Shown: positions 1 through 8,820 of the stretch, piece by piece
Numbering within the stretch: the first letter of the stretch is position 1
Layout of the letters: each line of letters starts with the position of its first letter
From: Pelagophyceae sp. CCMP2097
Taxonomy: Eukaryota; Sar; Pelagophyceae
Reading direction: 5' to 3'
Assembly: GCA_026770575.1 (NCBI GenBank)
Contig: MU657230.1
Coordinates: 85,360-106,261 of the forward strand
DNA: 20,902 nt
The notes under the pieces: model-generated
The model's database searches: none
The model's input: the letters and a program-made list of their open reading frames with translations, nothing else
What the model was told of the DNA's origin: nothing
Position numbers and translations under genes: made by a program

Positions 1-42
1 TAGGCAGAGTCCGGACCGACCATCGGTTCCTTAAAAACCGCC

Positions 43-215
43 GGTCAGATTAAGAACCGGGCCCCTGGAGCCGGATAATATCCCAATAAGGGATTTGATG
101 GATTTTAATTGGGCCTTATAAATGCCTTATTGAGATATTGAACGTCTTTTGTCGATTTTTTCGTCGGTTCTTAAATTGACCAGGTTCTTAAATTGACCTT
201 TACTCTACCAGGGGC
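43..215. repeat. Small inverted-repeat element at the left edge
   Basis: The block GGTCAGATTAAGAACC (43-58) is matched in inverted orientation, 14 of 16 bases, by GGTTCTTAAATTGACC at 166-181 and again at 183-198, so the right arm is duplicated with a 17-bp period. GCCCCTGG (61-68) is also inverted as CCAGGGGC (208-215). The interior is AT-rich and shows no coding sequence. It looks like a short MITE or foldback element. No target-site duplication could be defined, and part of it may lie outside the window. Confidence 0.45.
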
Positions 216-220
216 AATTT

Positions 221-268
221 TGTCTGTCCGTCTGTCCTTCTGTCCGTCCTTCTGTCTGTCTGTCTACA
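221..268. repeat. Pyrimidine microsatellite (TGTC/TGTCCGTC)
   Basis: A run of TGTC units interrupted by CG and CT, giving an imperfect 4/8-bp microsatellite ending in TCTACAGG. It borders the inverted-repeat element to its left. No coding potential. Confidence 0.8.
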
Positions 269-660
269 GGTAAATCCGTGAGGTTCCACCTTTGGGAAGA
301 AAATGGCAGCAACTCGGCCGATTCAGCGATTGGTGGTTGATGCGATTGCTAAAATTGGGAGTGGAGGTCGAGCAGGAGCCTCATTGGAATCATCATAGAA
401 GAAGTTTTTGGTCACAGGATCGAATCTGGTCGGCCGCAAAAAAACAAAAAAGAAATAGCTCAATGAGAAATAAAAAAATAAAAATAAAGGTAAGGAGGAT
501 TTGAAGGTTCAGCGATTAGTTAAATAATTTTAATTATTTACGCGGGCATTGCGATGGGATTTGTCTGTGTCCTTCGCTCGAAGTCGGGTCCTCCGTGTGC
601 CTCCGGCGCGCTCTTGTTATTTTAGAAGGGCGCCTGTTCTTCTTTATATCGCAGTAACTT
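269..660. other. Gene-poor AT-rich stretch
   Basis: I see no supportable gene. Short frames at 292-504 and 549-758 have no recognisable protein features. A purine-rich, A-rich tract at 437-505 ends in AAGGTAAGGAGG (487-498). The same 12-mer, also in an A-rich context, recurs at 19750-19761. GC content rises abruptly after about 540. Confidence 0.4.
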
Positions 661-1140
661 TTGCAAAAGGCGCTCTTTGGTTTAAAAGTAGAGGCCCCGC
701 GGACTGCTCCTTGGGGTGCTTGCGCGGCTGCCGGAAGCTCGGGCCAATGGCCGCTTGAGTTTTGTCAGAAAAACGCGCAATGCAAAACCAGTTTCTTCGG
801 CGAACCATCTACGCGGAGACGGCATTCCGCGGGCCTGTGTGGTTGGGGCATGGGGGTTTCTATACCGGGTGGTTACATCGCGCCGCTCTGCAGTCGCCGG
901 ATTGGCCTCTCCGGGCATCTCCGACGTCGCATGCATCTGCTCGACGCTGCGGTCGGGCGGTGCAGCGATGATCATGTGAAAAGGATGCGGGCTCAACTCG
1001 AGGGCAGCCACTTGCCCACGGGAACGAACGTCGCAAAGGCCGCGGTCGATGCTCTTGACCAAGGTCTGGGCCATTCAAAATCGGTCTTCACTCTCTCCTT
1101 GAGCACCGACACGCCAACTCGCGCCATCGCACGCCGCAGG
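661..1140. other. GC-rich stretch with competing open frames, no supported gene
   Basis: A plus-strand frame (414 codons, 661-1905) and a minus-strand frame from 1074 to 682 overlap here. The minus frame starts with ATG at 1074 and gives a plausible N-terminus (MAQTLVKSIDRG). The plus frame runs on through a 48-bp tandem repeat and antisense to the better-supported minus-strand exon at 1424-1901, so it is probably a GC-driven artefact. The minus frame could be a downstream gene but matches nothing I recognise. Confidence 0.2.
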
Positions 1141-1236
1141 GCGCTCCGACAGACCAAGAACCCCGGGCCGCAGTTGGCAGGCGGCAATGCGCTCCGACAG
1201 ACCAAGAACCCCGGGCCGCAGTTGGCAGGCGGCAAT
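1141..1236. repeat. 48-bp tandem duplication, two identical copies
   Basis: The unit beginning GCGCTCCGACAGACCAAGAA occurs at 1141-1188 and again, identically, at 1189-1236. Perfect identity between neighbours points to a recent duplication. The period is a multiple of three, so it does not disturb reading frames. It lies just beyond the 3' end of the ATG13-like terminal exon. Confidence 0.9.
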
Positions 1237-1237
1237 G

Positions 1238-1265
1238 ACCTCCGAGAGGAGACCTCCGAGAGGAG
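1238..1265. repeat. 14-bp tandem duplication
   Basis: ACCTCCGAGAGGAG is repeated twice head to tail, directly after the 48-bp duplication. Confidence 0.85.
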
Positions 1266-1423
1266 ACGCCACGGGAATCTGGCGACGCGCGCTCAAAAGC
1301 AGAGGGCCTGGGAACCGGACTCGAGGTTGATTGGCAGAGTCCCCTCCGGTGTCAAGCCGCACCCAGGGTGGATTCTCAGCAAGCAACTGGGCGAAGGCGA
1401 GAGCGAATTTCTTAGACACGGTC

Positions 1424-1901
1424 TTACGTCTCCAGCGACCTGCCAAAGGCGCGGCACTCGGAGAGGTCTCTTTCAAGCTCAGCCCAGGTGCGCTCCGACT
1501 TTGTGGGCCGATGCGCCGCGGCGTGCACAATCTCAGCTAAAGCGTCGGCGGTCGTGGCGGGCTCCGGCTCAAAGGCAAAGGGCGGCGGCGAGTCCTCCTG
1601 CCAAGGCGAGTGCGTGGGGCTTGGAGGCAGCGGCGCGTCAAAGGCGTCGTCGTCGTCCTGGTCCGAGCGGGCGTCTCGGAAAGGCGACGAAGCCGACGCC
1701 AGAAGCAAAGAGGCGAATCCGTCCGAGAATACACCGGAATCCGGGCCCTCCTCCTCGACTCGATCCGCGGCGGTCAGCCTTTGGAGAGGCCGCTCCGTCT
1801 GCAGCTGCAGAGCAACGGGTGTCGCCGGCGCGAAGGGTGGGCTGTAGCCGTCGTAGCGGATGGGCGCGTGGGCGGCGGGGGAGCCGAAAGACTGCGCAAA
1901 C
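1424..1901 (-). CDS. ATG13: Putative terminal exon (exon 5) of the ATG13-like gene
   Basis: A minus-strand open block ends in TAA at 1426-1424. An acceptor (CTCTAG) sits immediately before 1901 and leaves phase 2, matching the donor proposed at 10222. An alternative acceptor (GCGCAG) would start the exon at 1891. The encoded 159-codon tail (158 residues plus stop) would be residues 244-402 of the model. It is Ser/Pro-rich and disordered in character, with an acidic patch (DQDDDD, about 324-329), then PPPFAFEPE (about 349-357) and a helical Arg/Glu-rich end (ERTWAELERDLSEC). ATG13 proteins generally carry a disordered C-terminal region after the HORMA domain, and plant and algal members often contain an acidic segment with a PFAF-like motif; that comparison is from memory of the family. 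Assignment to the same gene as the HORMA exons 13 kb upstream is inference. It could be the end of a separate gene. Confidence 0.45.
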
Positions 1902-2009
1902 CTAGAGGTGCAACTTGGGCCCAAAGAGATGCAACTTGGCTCCAAAGACGAATCGAGCCTCGACTTCCCTCCGGAGAGCTGCAATCCAAGGGGCCACTCT
2001 TCGAAAAGG

Positions 2010-2111
2010 CGGCGGATCTCAAATAAAAAATTAATAAAACATACAAAATAAAGCGGCGGATCTCAAATAAAAAATTAATAAAACATACAAAATAAAGCGG
2101 CGGATCTCAAA
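2010..2111. repeat. 44-bp AT-rich tandem repeat, 2.3 perfect copies
   Basis: The unit starts CGGCGGATCTCAAATAAAAA and ends in AATAAAG. Copies begin at 2010, 2054 and 2098, and the third diverges after CGGCGGATCTCAAA. The first two copies are identical. It marks the boundary between the better-organised sequence to the left and the repeat mosaic to the right. AATAAA occurs in each complete unit on the plus strand. Confidence 0.9.
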
Positions 2112-2211
2112 GGAATCGCGCCGCCCCTCTCCGGGCCCGATTCCGTCTTCGGGACCCTCTCCGGGACCGTCTGCGGACTCTCGACGGGACCCAAGAGCAG
2201 CGACGGTGTCT

Positions 2212-2420
2212 TCGGGTCGGGTTGCTCAATGTGTACCCAACCCAAAGGGTCGCGGCTTGGTCGAGATACCAAACCCGTCTGAGAAAGGGCCGGGTTCGGG
2301 CTACGGCCAGACCCGCGGGTCGGCGTCTCGACCCAAACGCTCAAAGCCGGCAAACCCGACGCGCGAATTTCGGGCAAACCCGAAACCCGTCGCTGCTCCT
2401 ACCTCCGGCTCCTCGAGACG
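2212..2420 (+). repeat. Core repeat, copy A
   Basis: This block contains AACCCAAAGGGTCGCGG, then AAACCCGTC, GGGTTCGGGC, ACGGCCAGACCCGCGGGTC and GGCAAACCCGACGCGCG, and ends at CTACCTCCGGCTCCTCGAGACG. The same ordered motifs recur in copies B-E. It is rich in AAACCCG/CGGGTTT heptamers. No conserved reading frame links the copies, so it is treated as non-coding repeat. Confidence 0.8.
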
Positions 2421-2830
2421 GCCCCTCGAGACGGCGCCCGGAGACGGCCGCTCGAAACGGCGCCTTAGGACGGTGCCTCGAGACATGGCTACTCGAAATG
2501 GCCCCTTTCGACGGCTATTCGAAACGGCGCCTTGAGACGGCCCCTCGAGACGGTCCCTCGAAATGGCGCTTCGGGAAGGCTCCTCTCTCAAGCTCCTGGA
2601 GACGGCCCCTGGAGACGACCCCGGGAAATGGACATTCGAAACGGCGCCTTGAGACGGCCTCTCGAGACGGCACCTCGAAATGGCGCCTCGAGATGGCCTC
2701 GTGAGACGGCCCCTCGAAAGAGTCCCTCGAAACGGCTCCTCGAGACGGCCCGTCGAGGCGCCTCTTTCAATGGCCATTCGAAACGGTGCCTTGGGACGGC
2801 CCCTCGAGAGGCTCGGACGGTCCCTCGAAT
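2400..2830 (+). repeat. Degenerate 13-bp minisatellite array
   Basis: Successive GACGG or AACGG/AATGG pentamers are separated by eight bases, giving a 13-bp period with consensus GACGGCCCCTCGA. Roughly thirty diverged units can be read, with an interruption near 2580-2600. Thirteen is not a multiple of three and the unit lacks stop codons, which explains the overlapping long frames on both strands here (2222-2704 plus, 2301-2777 minus). I do not regard any of them as genes. Confidence 0.85.
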
Positions 2831-2984
2831 ATTCGATTAGGCGGCCTCTTGGACAGTTGCTTTGGACAGTTCCTTTGAGGGTCCCTCGACGGGCCCTCTG
2901 TGACAGTCGCTTTGATTGGCGGGCCCTCGACGGTCCCTTGGACAGTCACTCAGCTGCCGGCCCCTCGACTGCGGCCCCTCTGCG

Positions 2985-3050
2985 ACGTCCCCTGGACGGG
3001 CCCTCGGACGGACCCTCGGACGGTCGCTCAGACGGTCGTTCGGAGTCGCC
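2985..3050 (+). repeat. 12-bp minisatellite (GGACGGTCSCTC-like)
   Basis: The units GGACGGACCCTC, GGACGGTCGCTC and AGACGGTCGTTC follow one another with a 12-bp period. They lie next to a block reading CTGCCGGCCCCTCGACTGCG that recurs near 3747 and 5150, and inverted near 13800 and 14020. It is part of the higher-order repeat. Confidence 0.75.
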
Positions 3051-3087
3051 GCGACGGCCGGGTCTCTTGCAAGGGACCCTGCGTGGG

Positions 3088-3350
3088 GGCTTGAGAGAGG
3101 CCTTGAAAAAGGCCTCGCAAGTGACCGCGCAGAGGCCTTGCGAGTTCGCAAGTGACCGCGCAGAGGCCTTGCGAGTGACCGCGAAAGAGGCCTTGCAGGG
3201 GCCCTTGCGGAGGGCTCTTCAGGGGCCCTTGAAAGAGCCCCTGCAAGCGACCGCACAGAGGCCGTGCAAGTGGCCACAAAGGAGGCCTTGCAGGGGCCCT
3301 TGCGGAGGGCTCTTCAGGGGCCGTTGAAAGAGGCCGCCCGTCGAGGCTTT
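3088..3350 (+). repeat. AGGCCTTGCAAGTGACCGCG-type array
   Basis: Units built on GAGGCCTTGCRAGTGACCGC and GGGCCCTTGCGGAGGGCTCT alternate. Diverged relatives occur at about 3828-3962, 4530-4630 and 5270-5460, and at 12660-12690; inverted ones occur at about 13570-13640. In the plus-strand order this array always precedes a core copy (B, C or D). Confidence 0.75.
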
Positions 3351-3439
3351 GTAAGTGACCGTGCATTCGGCCGGGCAAGTGGCCTCGAAAGAGGCCGAGG
3401 CAGGGGCCCATACTGTCGAAGACGCGGTGACGAGCAGGG

Positions 3440-3615
3440 GCGGTGTGTGCGGGTCTTCAATTTGTGCCGAACACAAAGGGTCGCGGGTTTGTCAAACCCG
3501 TCTTCTCGGGCTTGGGTTCGGGCCAGTGTCCGACCCGCGCCGGGTCGGTCAAAACGCTCGAACCCGGCAAACCCGACGGTGAAAGGGCAAACCGGAACCG
3601 GCCCCTGCTTCCGCC
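3440..3615 (+). repeat. Core repeat, copy B
   Basis: Same ordered motifs as copy A, starting with TTCAATTTGTGCCGAACACA and followed by AAAGGGTCGCGGGTTTGTC. Its GGGTCGCGG landmark (3478) is 1231 bp from that of copy A (2247). Confidence 0.8.
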
Positions 3616-3820
3616 AAAGGACGGTCCAGAAGGACGGCCGCTTGGACGGTCGCTTGGGCGGTTTCTTTGACGGTCCCGGAGACGGGCCCGAATGCGACGG
3701 TCGCTTTGGCGGCGGTTTCCAAGACGGTCCAGAAGGACGGTCGCTCAGCTGCCGCCCTCTCGACGTCTCTTCAACGGGCCCTCGGACAGTCGCTCGGACA
3801 GTCGCTCGGACGGGTCCTTC
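3610..3820 (+). repeat. 12-bp minisatellite following core copy B
   Basis: Repeated GGACGGTC / GGACGGCCGCTT / ACGGTCGCTTGG units with a period close to 12 bp, then CTCAGCTGCCGCCCTCTCGA, then three ACAGTCGCTCGG units. Copies A and C are followed by the 13-bp array instead, so the order of sub-blocks varies between higher-order units. Confidence 0.65.
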
Positions 3821-3959
3821 AATGAAACCTTGCAAGCGACCGTGCAGAGGACGGGCAAGTGGCCGCCAAAGAGGCCTCTGCAGGGGCCCGCCAAGAGAGC
3901 TACTTTGGTGGTCACTTGCTCGGCCTCTGCGCGGTCGCTTGCGAGGCCTCTTTCAAGGG

Positions 3960-4420
3960 CCCTTGGACGCCCCCTCGACAAGGCCCCTCGAAACAGTCCC
4001 TTTATATGGTCCCTCGAGACGGCGCCTCGAGAAGCTTCCTCTTGTTGGCCCCTCGAGACGGTCCCTCGAAGCGGCGCCTTTAGATGGCCCCTTGAGAAGG
4101 CCCCTCGAGAGGGCCTTGCTCGCCGGCCTCTCGAAAGGCCCCTCGAAACGGCCCCTCTGTCAGACGGTCCTTCGAGACGGCCACTCGAGACGGCCCCTCG
4201 AAAAGGCGCCTTTGGACGGCCCTCGAGAGGCGGCCCTTCGAAACGGCGCCTCAAGACGTCCGCTCAAGACGGCGCTTGAGACGGTGCCTCGAAAAAGCCC
4301 CTTGACAAGGCCCCTCGAAACGGCGCCTTTGGACGGCCCTTCGAGTCGGCCCCTCAACAAGGCCAACCTCGCCGGCCCCTCGAAGCGGCTTCTTTAAACG
4401 GCCATTCGAGACGGCCCCTT
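3960..4420 (+). repeat. Second 13-bp minisatellite array
   Basis: Again GACGGCCCCTCGA-like units with a predominantly 13-bp period, diverged and interrupted. Frames open through it on both strands are artefacts of the repeat. Confidence 0.8.
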
Positions 4421-4675
4421 CTCAACGTCGCGCGGACCGTGGCTCCCGCCCGATCCTCGCCGCGGCCGCCTTTCGGAGGACGCCGCTCGAAAGACGCGTG
4501 GTCCCGGAGCTGCGCGATCCAATTCGATGAGGCCTTGCCCGTCCGGAGGGCTTTTCAAGGGCCCTTCAAAGAGGCCTTGCAAGCAACGGCGCAGAGGCCG
4601 TGCAAGTGACCGCCAAAGAGGTCTTGCGGGGGGGCGACTGTCAAACACCCGGGGGCGGCGCCGTACAGCGAGCAG

Positions 4676-4890
4676 GGGCGGTGTGTTCGGGTCGGGTCGC
4701 GTTTTCAATTTGTGCCGCACCCTCGCGTCGCGGGTTTGTCGAGCGACCAAACCCGTCTTCTCGGGTCTGGGTTCGGGCCACGGCCAGACCCGCGGGTAAA
4801 CGGGCCGGCTCAAACGCGCAAACCTGGCAAATCCGACCTGCAGGTTTCGGGCAAACCCGAATCCGTCCCTGCACCTATCTCCGGCTCCTC
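4676..4890 (+). repeat. Core repeat, copy C
   Basis: TTTTCAATTTGTGCCGCACC followed by CGCGGGTTTGTCGAGCGACC, ACGGCCAGACCCGCGGGTAA and a closing CTATCTCCGGCTCCTCGAGA that matches the end of copy A closely. Its landmark at 4725 is 1247 bp from copy B, supporting a higher-order unit of about 1.24 kb. Confidence 0.8.
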
Positions 4891-5015
4891 GAGACGACCC
4901 CTGGAGACGGCCCTTGGAGACGGTCCCCGGAGAAGACCCCTCGAGACGGCCCCTCGAGACGGCCCTTTCGATGGCCATTCGAAACGGCGCCTCGAGACGG
5001 CCCCTCGAGAGGCTC
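4885..5015 (+). repeat. Third 13-bp minisatellite array
   Basis: Short run of GACGGCCCCTCGA-like units immediately after core copy C, the same order as after copy A. Confidence 0.75.
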
Positions 5016-5484
5016 GGACGGTCGCTTGGGCGGTCCCTTTGACAATTCCTTTGGGCAGTTGCTTCGAGCATCCCCCGACGAGCCCCCTGTGGCAGTCGCT
5101 TTGATTCGCGGCTCCTCGACGGTCCCTATGACGGTTCTTTCGACAGTCTCTTCGACTGCGCCCCCTCTTCGATGTTCCCTGGTCCCTCGGACTGTCCTTC
5201 GGGCGATCCCTCGGAGTCGCCGCTGCGGCCCGGTTTCTTGCAAGGAACCCTGCTTGGGGGCTCGAGAGGGGCCCTGAAAAGAGCCCAAGCAAGTGGCCGC
5301 GCATTCGGCCCAAGCAAGTGGCCTAGAAAGAGGCAGGGGCCCGTCCCGAGGGCTCTTCCAAGGAGCCTTTGCGAGGGCTCGCCCGTCGAGGCATTGTAAG
5401 TGACCGTGCATTCGGCCGGGCAAGTGGCCTAGAAAGAGGCCGAGGCAGGGACCCGTACTGTCGAAGACGCGGCGGCCAAGGCAG

Positions 5485-5655
5485 GAGCAGGGGCGGTGTT
5501 TTTCGGGTTTCAATTCGTGCCGAACCCAAAGGGTGGCGGGTTTGTCGAGCCATCCCTTTGAGGTGTCGGGTTGGGGCCAGGGCCAGACCCAGTCCAAGGC
5601 GCGTCGGCCAAAACGCCCCAACCCGGCAAGCCCGACGCGCGGGTTGAAGCGAACC
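5485..5655 (+). repeat. Core repeat, copy D
   Basis: AGCAGGGGCGGTGTTTTTCG, then TTTCAATTCGTGCCGAACCC, AAAGGGTGGCGGGTTTGTCG and CCCGGCAAGCCCGACGCGCG. It lies 806 bp from copy C, so the intervening unit is shortened, consistent with the reduced 13-bp array. Confidence 0.75.
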
Positions 5656-5724
5656 TTTGCCTGGTCATGCTCCGGACAATCGACGGGTGCAACGGCTCCT
5701 CCTCTGGGCCGTCGAAAGACCGCC

Positions 5725-5766
5725 TCCGGGACTGGAAACGTCCACTCCGGGACTGGAAACGTCCAC
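5725..5766. repeat. 21-bp tandem duplication
   Basis: A unit beginning TCCGGGACTGGAAACGTCCA is repeated perfectly at 5725-5745 and 5746-5766. Confidence 0.9.
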
Positions 5767-5781
5767 GGCCCCCTTTTTCCG

Positions 5782-5960
5782 GCACCGTCTCCGAGTCCGT
5801 CTCCGAGTCCGTCTCCGAGTCCGTCTCCGGGGCTTTCTCCGGGACCGAATCCACGGCGCTCTCGAAAGGACCGTCTCCTTGGGCACCGTCTCCTTGGGCC
5901 GTCTCCGGGACTGCCTCCGGGACTGCCTCCGGGACCGTCTCCGGTGCTTCGGCCATTCAA
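5782..5960 (+). repeat. 12-bp repeats of the GTCTCCGAGTCC family
   Basis: GTCTCCGAGTCC is repeated several times at 5788-5830. GACTGCCTCCGG and GACCGTCTCCGG units follow up to 5942, with related units at 6125-6190. The 12-bp period preserves frame and yields Pro/Ser-rich or Glu/Thr-rich translations on both strands, which I do not interpret as protein. Confidence 0.75.
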
Positions 5961-7320
5961 GGGCCCCATTCAACGGACCGTCGTCGAGCCCGCAAATCGG
6001 GCCGCAAACCGGGCCCGAACCGTCGCACCGGCCCCCACTTCGGCGCCTTGCGACGCGGCCAAGGCGCGCATGGCGGCGGCGGGTGGACTGCCGGCGGGGG
6101 GGGGTCGAGGGACTGCACCCAAACCCGTCTCTGGAACCGCCTCTGGACCTGTCTCCGGGACCGTCTCTGGCATCGTCTCCGGGACCGTCGACGGCCGCAG
6201 ACGGGACCGACCTCTCTCTGGGGCCCTCACTGGGCCCATCCGGAGACTCCGGCAACGTCTCTGGGGCCATCGACGGATCCTCGATGGCCGCATTGCCGTT
6301 TCCGGGGCTGGGTCCAAAAGGCCCTCTCGCCGGCTCAAGCTTGGACCGACGAGGGCCCGCCAAGAGAGCCCATCGCCGTACCAAGCCCCGCGTTCTGGGC
6401 CCGCCTCCGGGACCGGGCGACGGCACCCGTCTCCTCTCGCCGTTGAGATCTCGCTCGCCGACGCCGCTTTGTCACGGCGGCGTGCCCCACGAGGCCTTTG
6501 GGCTTTTCGGCTTGGGCGGCCGCCCGTCGCGGCGCAGCGCGAGTTGCGCCGTCTGCGACAGCGCGAGCTGCGACGCCGGCGCCGGCCGCGGCGACGCGTC
6601 CTACGTCTTGGTCGAGAGGGGCCTTTCGCACGATTTTTTAAAACGATTTTTTAAAACGATGCGGTCCAAAGACGCATTTCGCAAACGCACCGCATCCCGC
6701 GCGTCGCCGTACCCAAAGGGCGCGACGAAGTGCGCGAGGCGCCAGTCGCCCGGCTTTGCCGCGGCCAGCGCGGGTCGGTTGTCGCGCAACGATTGGGCCG
6801 GGCGGCGAGGCCGCGCCAAAGGTTCGGCTTCGTCGTCCGACCTAAGCCGAGAACCCTCAAAGACTCTCAGAAGACCATCATAACTCCCGTTCGAGACTTG
6901 CCATCACAAAGACGACCACTTTCGAGGACTCCGAAAAGGGCGCCCGGCCTCGCCTCGGCGCCCTGGGGATGCGGTTTCCTTGCGACTGAGCCCATCTCTT
7001 CCCAGACGTGCCACGTGGAGTCCGTTGCGACGTGCGCAGTGGAGCTCGGCCGCAGGCATGCGGGCGCCCAAGGCGCAACCAGACCGGGTGCGACGTGCCC
7101 CGCACTCTACGTCAGGAGACTCGCCCCGACTCGTTGGGCATCGCACGTGGGAAAACGGGTTGTGGGCCCAGAGCCCCGCTTCGCCGCATCCTGCGCCCAA
7201 GACGGTCCGAGTCGACGGCCTCGAAGACGGTCCTCAAGGCGGCCCTCGAGACGGACTTCACCGCGGCATAAGGGACCCTCCTGAGGCAGTCCGAGAAGTG
7301 TCCTGAAGACGGCCCTCGAG
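5961..7320. other. GC-rich degenerate repeat DNA, no gene recognised
   Basis: Mostly GTCTCCGGGACC- and CCTCGAGACGG-derived sequence. Notable items are a run of nine G at 6096-6104 and an AT-rich 13-bp direct duplication, CGATTTTTTAAAA, at 6631-6643 and 6644-6656. Long frames exist on both strands but none has recognisable domains. Confidence 0.5.
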
Positions 7321-7402
7321 ACGGACCTTTTCGAGGGTCCCTTTCGAGGGTCCTTTTCGAGGGTCCTCTTCGAGGGTCCTCTTCGAGGGTCCTCTTCGAG
7401 GG
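7321..7402 (-). repeat. 13-bp array, inverted orientation (TTCGAGGGTCCTC)
   Basis: Six near-identical TTCGAGGGTCCTC units with a 13-bp period at about 7327-7401. The unit resembles the reverse complement of the 13-bp consensus at 2400-2830 (TCGAGGGGCCGTC). These copies are much more uniform than the other arrays, suggesting recent expansion. Confidence 0.85.
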
Positions 7403-8195
7403 CGGTCCGAGACGGCGGGCTCGGATCTGCGTCGGCGAAGGCGTCTCAAAATCCGCGTTGCGCACCCGCACTTGCGTCCGGGGCGCGCCGCGAGGCACCT
7501 CTGCGCCCACGTGGTCCCCGGCTTTGAGAAATCCGTATGGAGCAATCCGGTGGGCCCTCCGTACGGGCCGGGCCTATGGGCCGTTTCGAGGGACCCTGCT
7601 CAGTTGCCCCTCTCGAGAGGCCCATGACTTGCCACTGTGTTCTCGGGCCATCCCAGAGGCCGTCTCGAGAACCCCGTCAGTTGAGCCCCCGTCTGGAGAG
7701 CCTCGGTTTAAACTCGTCAAGACCCTTGCACGTCGTCGATCGAGGCTCTGCAGAGAAGGGCCCCTCTATGACGTTTCCGTGTCGAGCCCATTTTGAGATG
7801 CCGCCTCCACGGATCCCGGGACGGCCTCCTCTCGAGAGGCATCGAGTCTTTCGAGGGCAGGCACGAGGCCGCCTGTGAAGGACCCGCGGAATTTCGTACC
7901 GAGGACCTGCGGAATTTCGTCTTGAAAGGCCGGCAATGATCCGCCTCGAGGAGACGACCTCGCCGTACGGCGAGGGCGCGCCTCGGACAACCGTCGTGAG
8001 AGACGGTCCCGAGGGCCCCCATCGAGAACGGGGCCGCCCCAGAGACCGTGCACGAGGCTCCCTCGGAAGCGGCCCTTTCGATCAGCGACTCGGATGCCTT
8101 CCAAGAGGCGCCCCGCATTCGATCAAGGGCCCCGTTTAAACGGATGGCCGCATTCGAGCTCCCCCGTCGAGAAGTGCCTCCCTCGGCAAGGGCGC
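7403..8195. other. Degenerate GC-rich sequence, no gene recognised
   Basis: Scattered CTCGAG-centred motifs and isolated diverged 13-bp units. Frames on both strands (7537-7878 plus, 7717-8118 minus) show no identifiable domain. I see nothing else supportable. Confidence 0.4.
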
Positions 8196-8340
8196 CGATT
8201 GAACCCTCTCGAAAATCTCGAGGCTGAGGGTGAGGGTGAGGGTTCGGCTCCGTTTCGATTGAAGCCTCTCGAGCATTTCGAGGGTTCGGGTGAGGGTGAG
8301 GGTGAGGGTCCTATTCGATTGGAGCATCTCGAGGGCCTTG
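8196..8340 (+). repeat. 60-bp tandem repeat carrying GAGGGT hexamers
   Basis: CGATTGAACCCTCTCGA, CGATTGAAGCCTCTCGA and CGATTGGAGCATCTCGA start at 8196, 8256 and 8316, an exact 60-bp period for two copies and part of a third. Each full copy carries an internal GAGGGT run. In the second copy four GGG triplets separated by TGA (8288-8308) satisfy the classical G-quadruplex pattern. Confidence 0.85.
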
Positions 8341-8584
8341 GTCTCAAGCGTCCACGACCCTCTCGAAGAGGCGACTGTCCGCGGGGAGATGCCCTTGCGA
8401 GCGGCCTCGTCGCTGCTTTTACGAGTGCCGAGGCGCCCCGGACCCTCGCATTTCCATCCGAAGCTGCCGTCGTCGGGCCGCTCTCCCTCTGCAGACGGAC
8501 ACTCGCCGGGGTGTGCACTTTGTCGTGGCTCGCCACGACGACTCGCAATGCATCACGGTTTCGGAGTTTCCCATGCAAGTTGCG

Positions 8585-8720
8585 CCGGGTTGGACGGTGC
8601 CGCAGCGGCCAACAACAAGTCCAGACGATCACCCCTCGCCGACTGCGCCACGGCCATGGGCCTAGACGCCGGGCGTGCCTCCGTCATCTGCAGCGCCGCC
8701 GAAGGACCGTATTGGCCTAA
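8585..8720 (-). other. Possible minus-strand exon, unassigned
   Basis: A minus-strand frame reads LQMTEARPASRPMAVAQSAR and then a leucine/alanine-rich helix-like stretch, ending in a stop near 8555. A GTGATG donor-like site just before the stop and an ACAAAG acceptor-like site 39 bases on would continue the frame into another Gly/Ser/Arg-rich segment. It lies within the proposed intron 4, so it could be a further exon of the ATG13-like tail, an unrelated exon or chance. No domain recognised. Confidence 0.15.
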
Positions 8721-8779
8721 ATCACATCTTTTCAGAGAGGCCTCAATCAAATCTTTTAAAAGAGGGGACTTTCGAAAAG

Positions 8780-8820
8780 GCCCTTGAGAACGGCCCCTTG
8801 AGAACGGCCCCTTGAAAAGG
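8780..8820 (+). repeat. 14-bp repeat related to the 13-bp minisatellite
   Basis: CCCTTGAGAACGGC occurs twice head to tail, followed by CCCTTGAAAAGG. It is a one-base-longer relative of the GACGGCCCCTCGA unit. Confidence 0.75.

Noticed and set aside
661..1905. Plus-strand 414-codon open frame
   Set aside because: It passes through a recent 48-bp duplication, becomes Arg-rich low-complexity, and is antisense to the better-supported minus-strand exon at 1424-1901. No domain was recognised.
2206..5313. Numerous long frames on both strands (for example 3264-4397 plus, 4394-5071 minus)
   Set aside because: They are the product of stop-poor 13-bp and 12-bp repeats. Homologous repeat copies are open in different frames and strands, so there is no conserved protein.
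5533..6883. Three overlapping plus-strand frames of 291-408 codons
   Set aside because: All three plus frames are open at once over repeated GTCTCCGGGACC units, which is compositional rather than coding.
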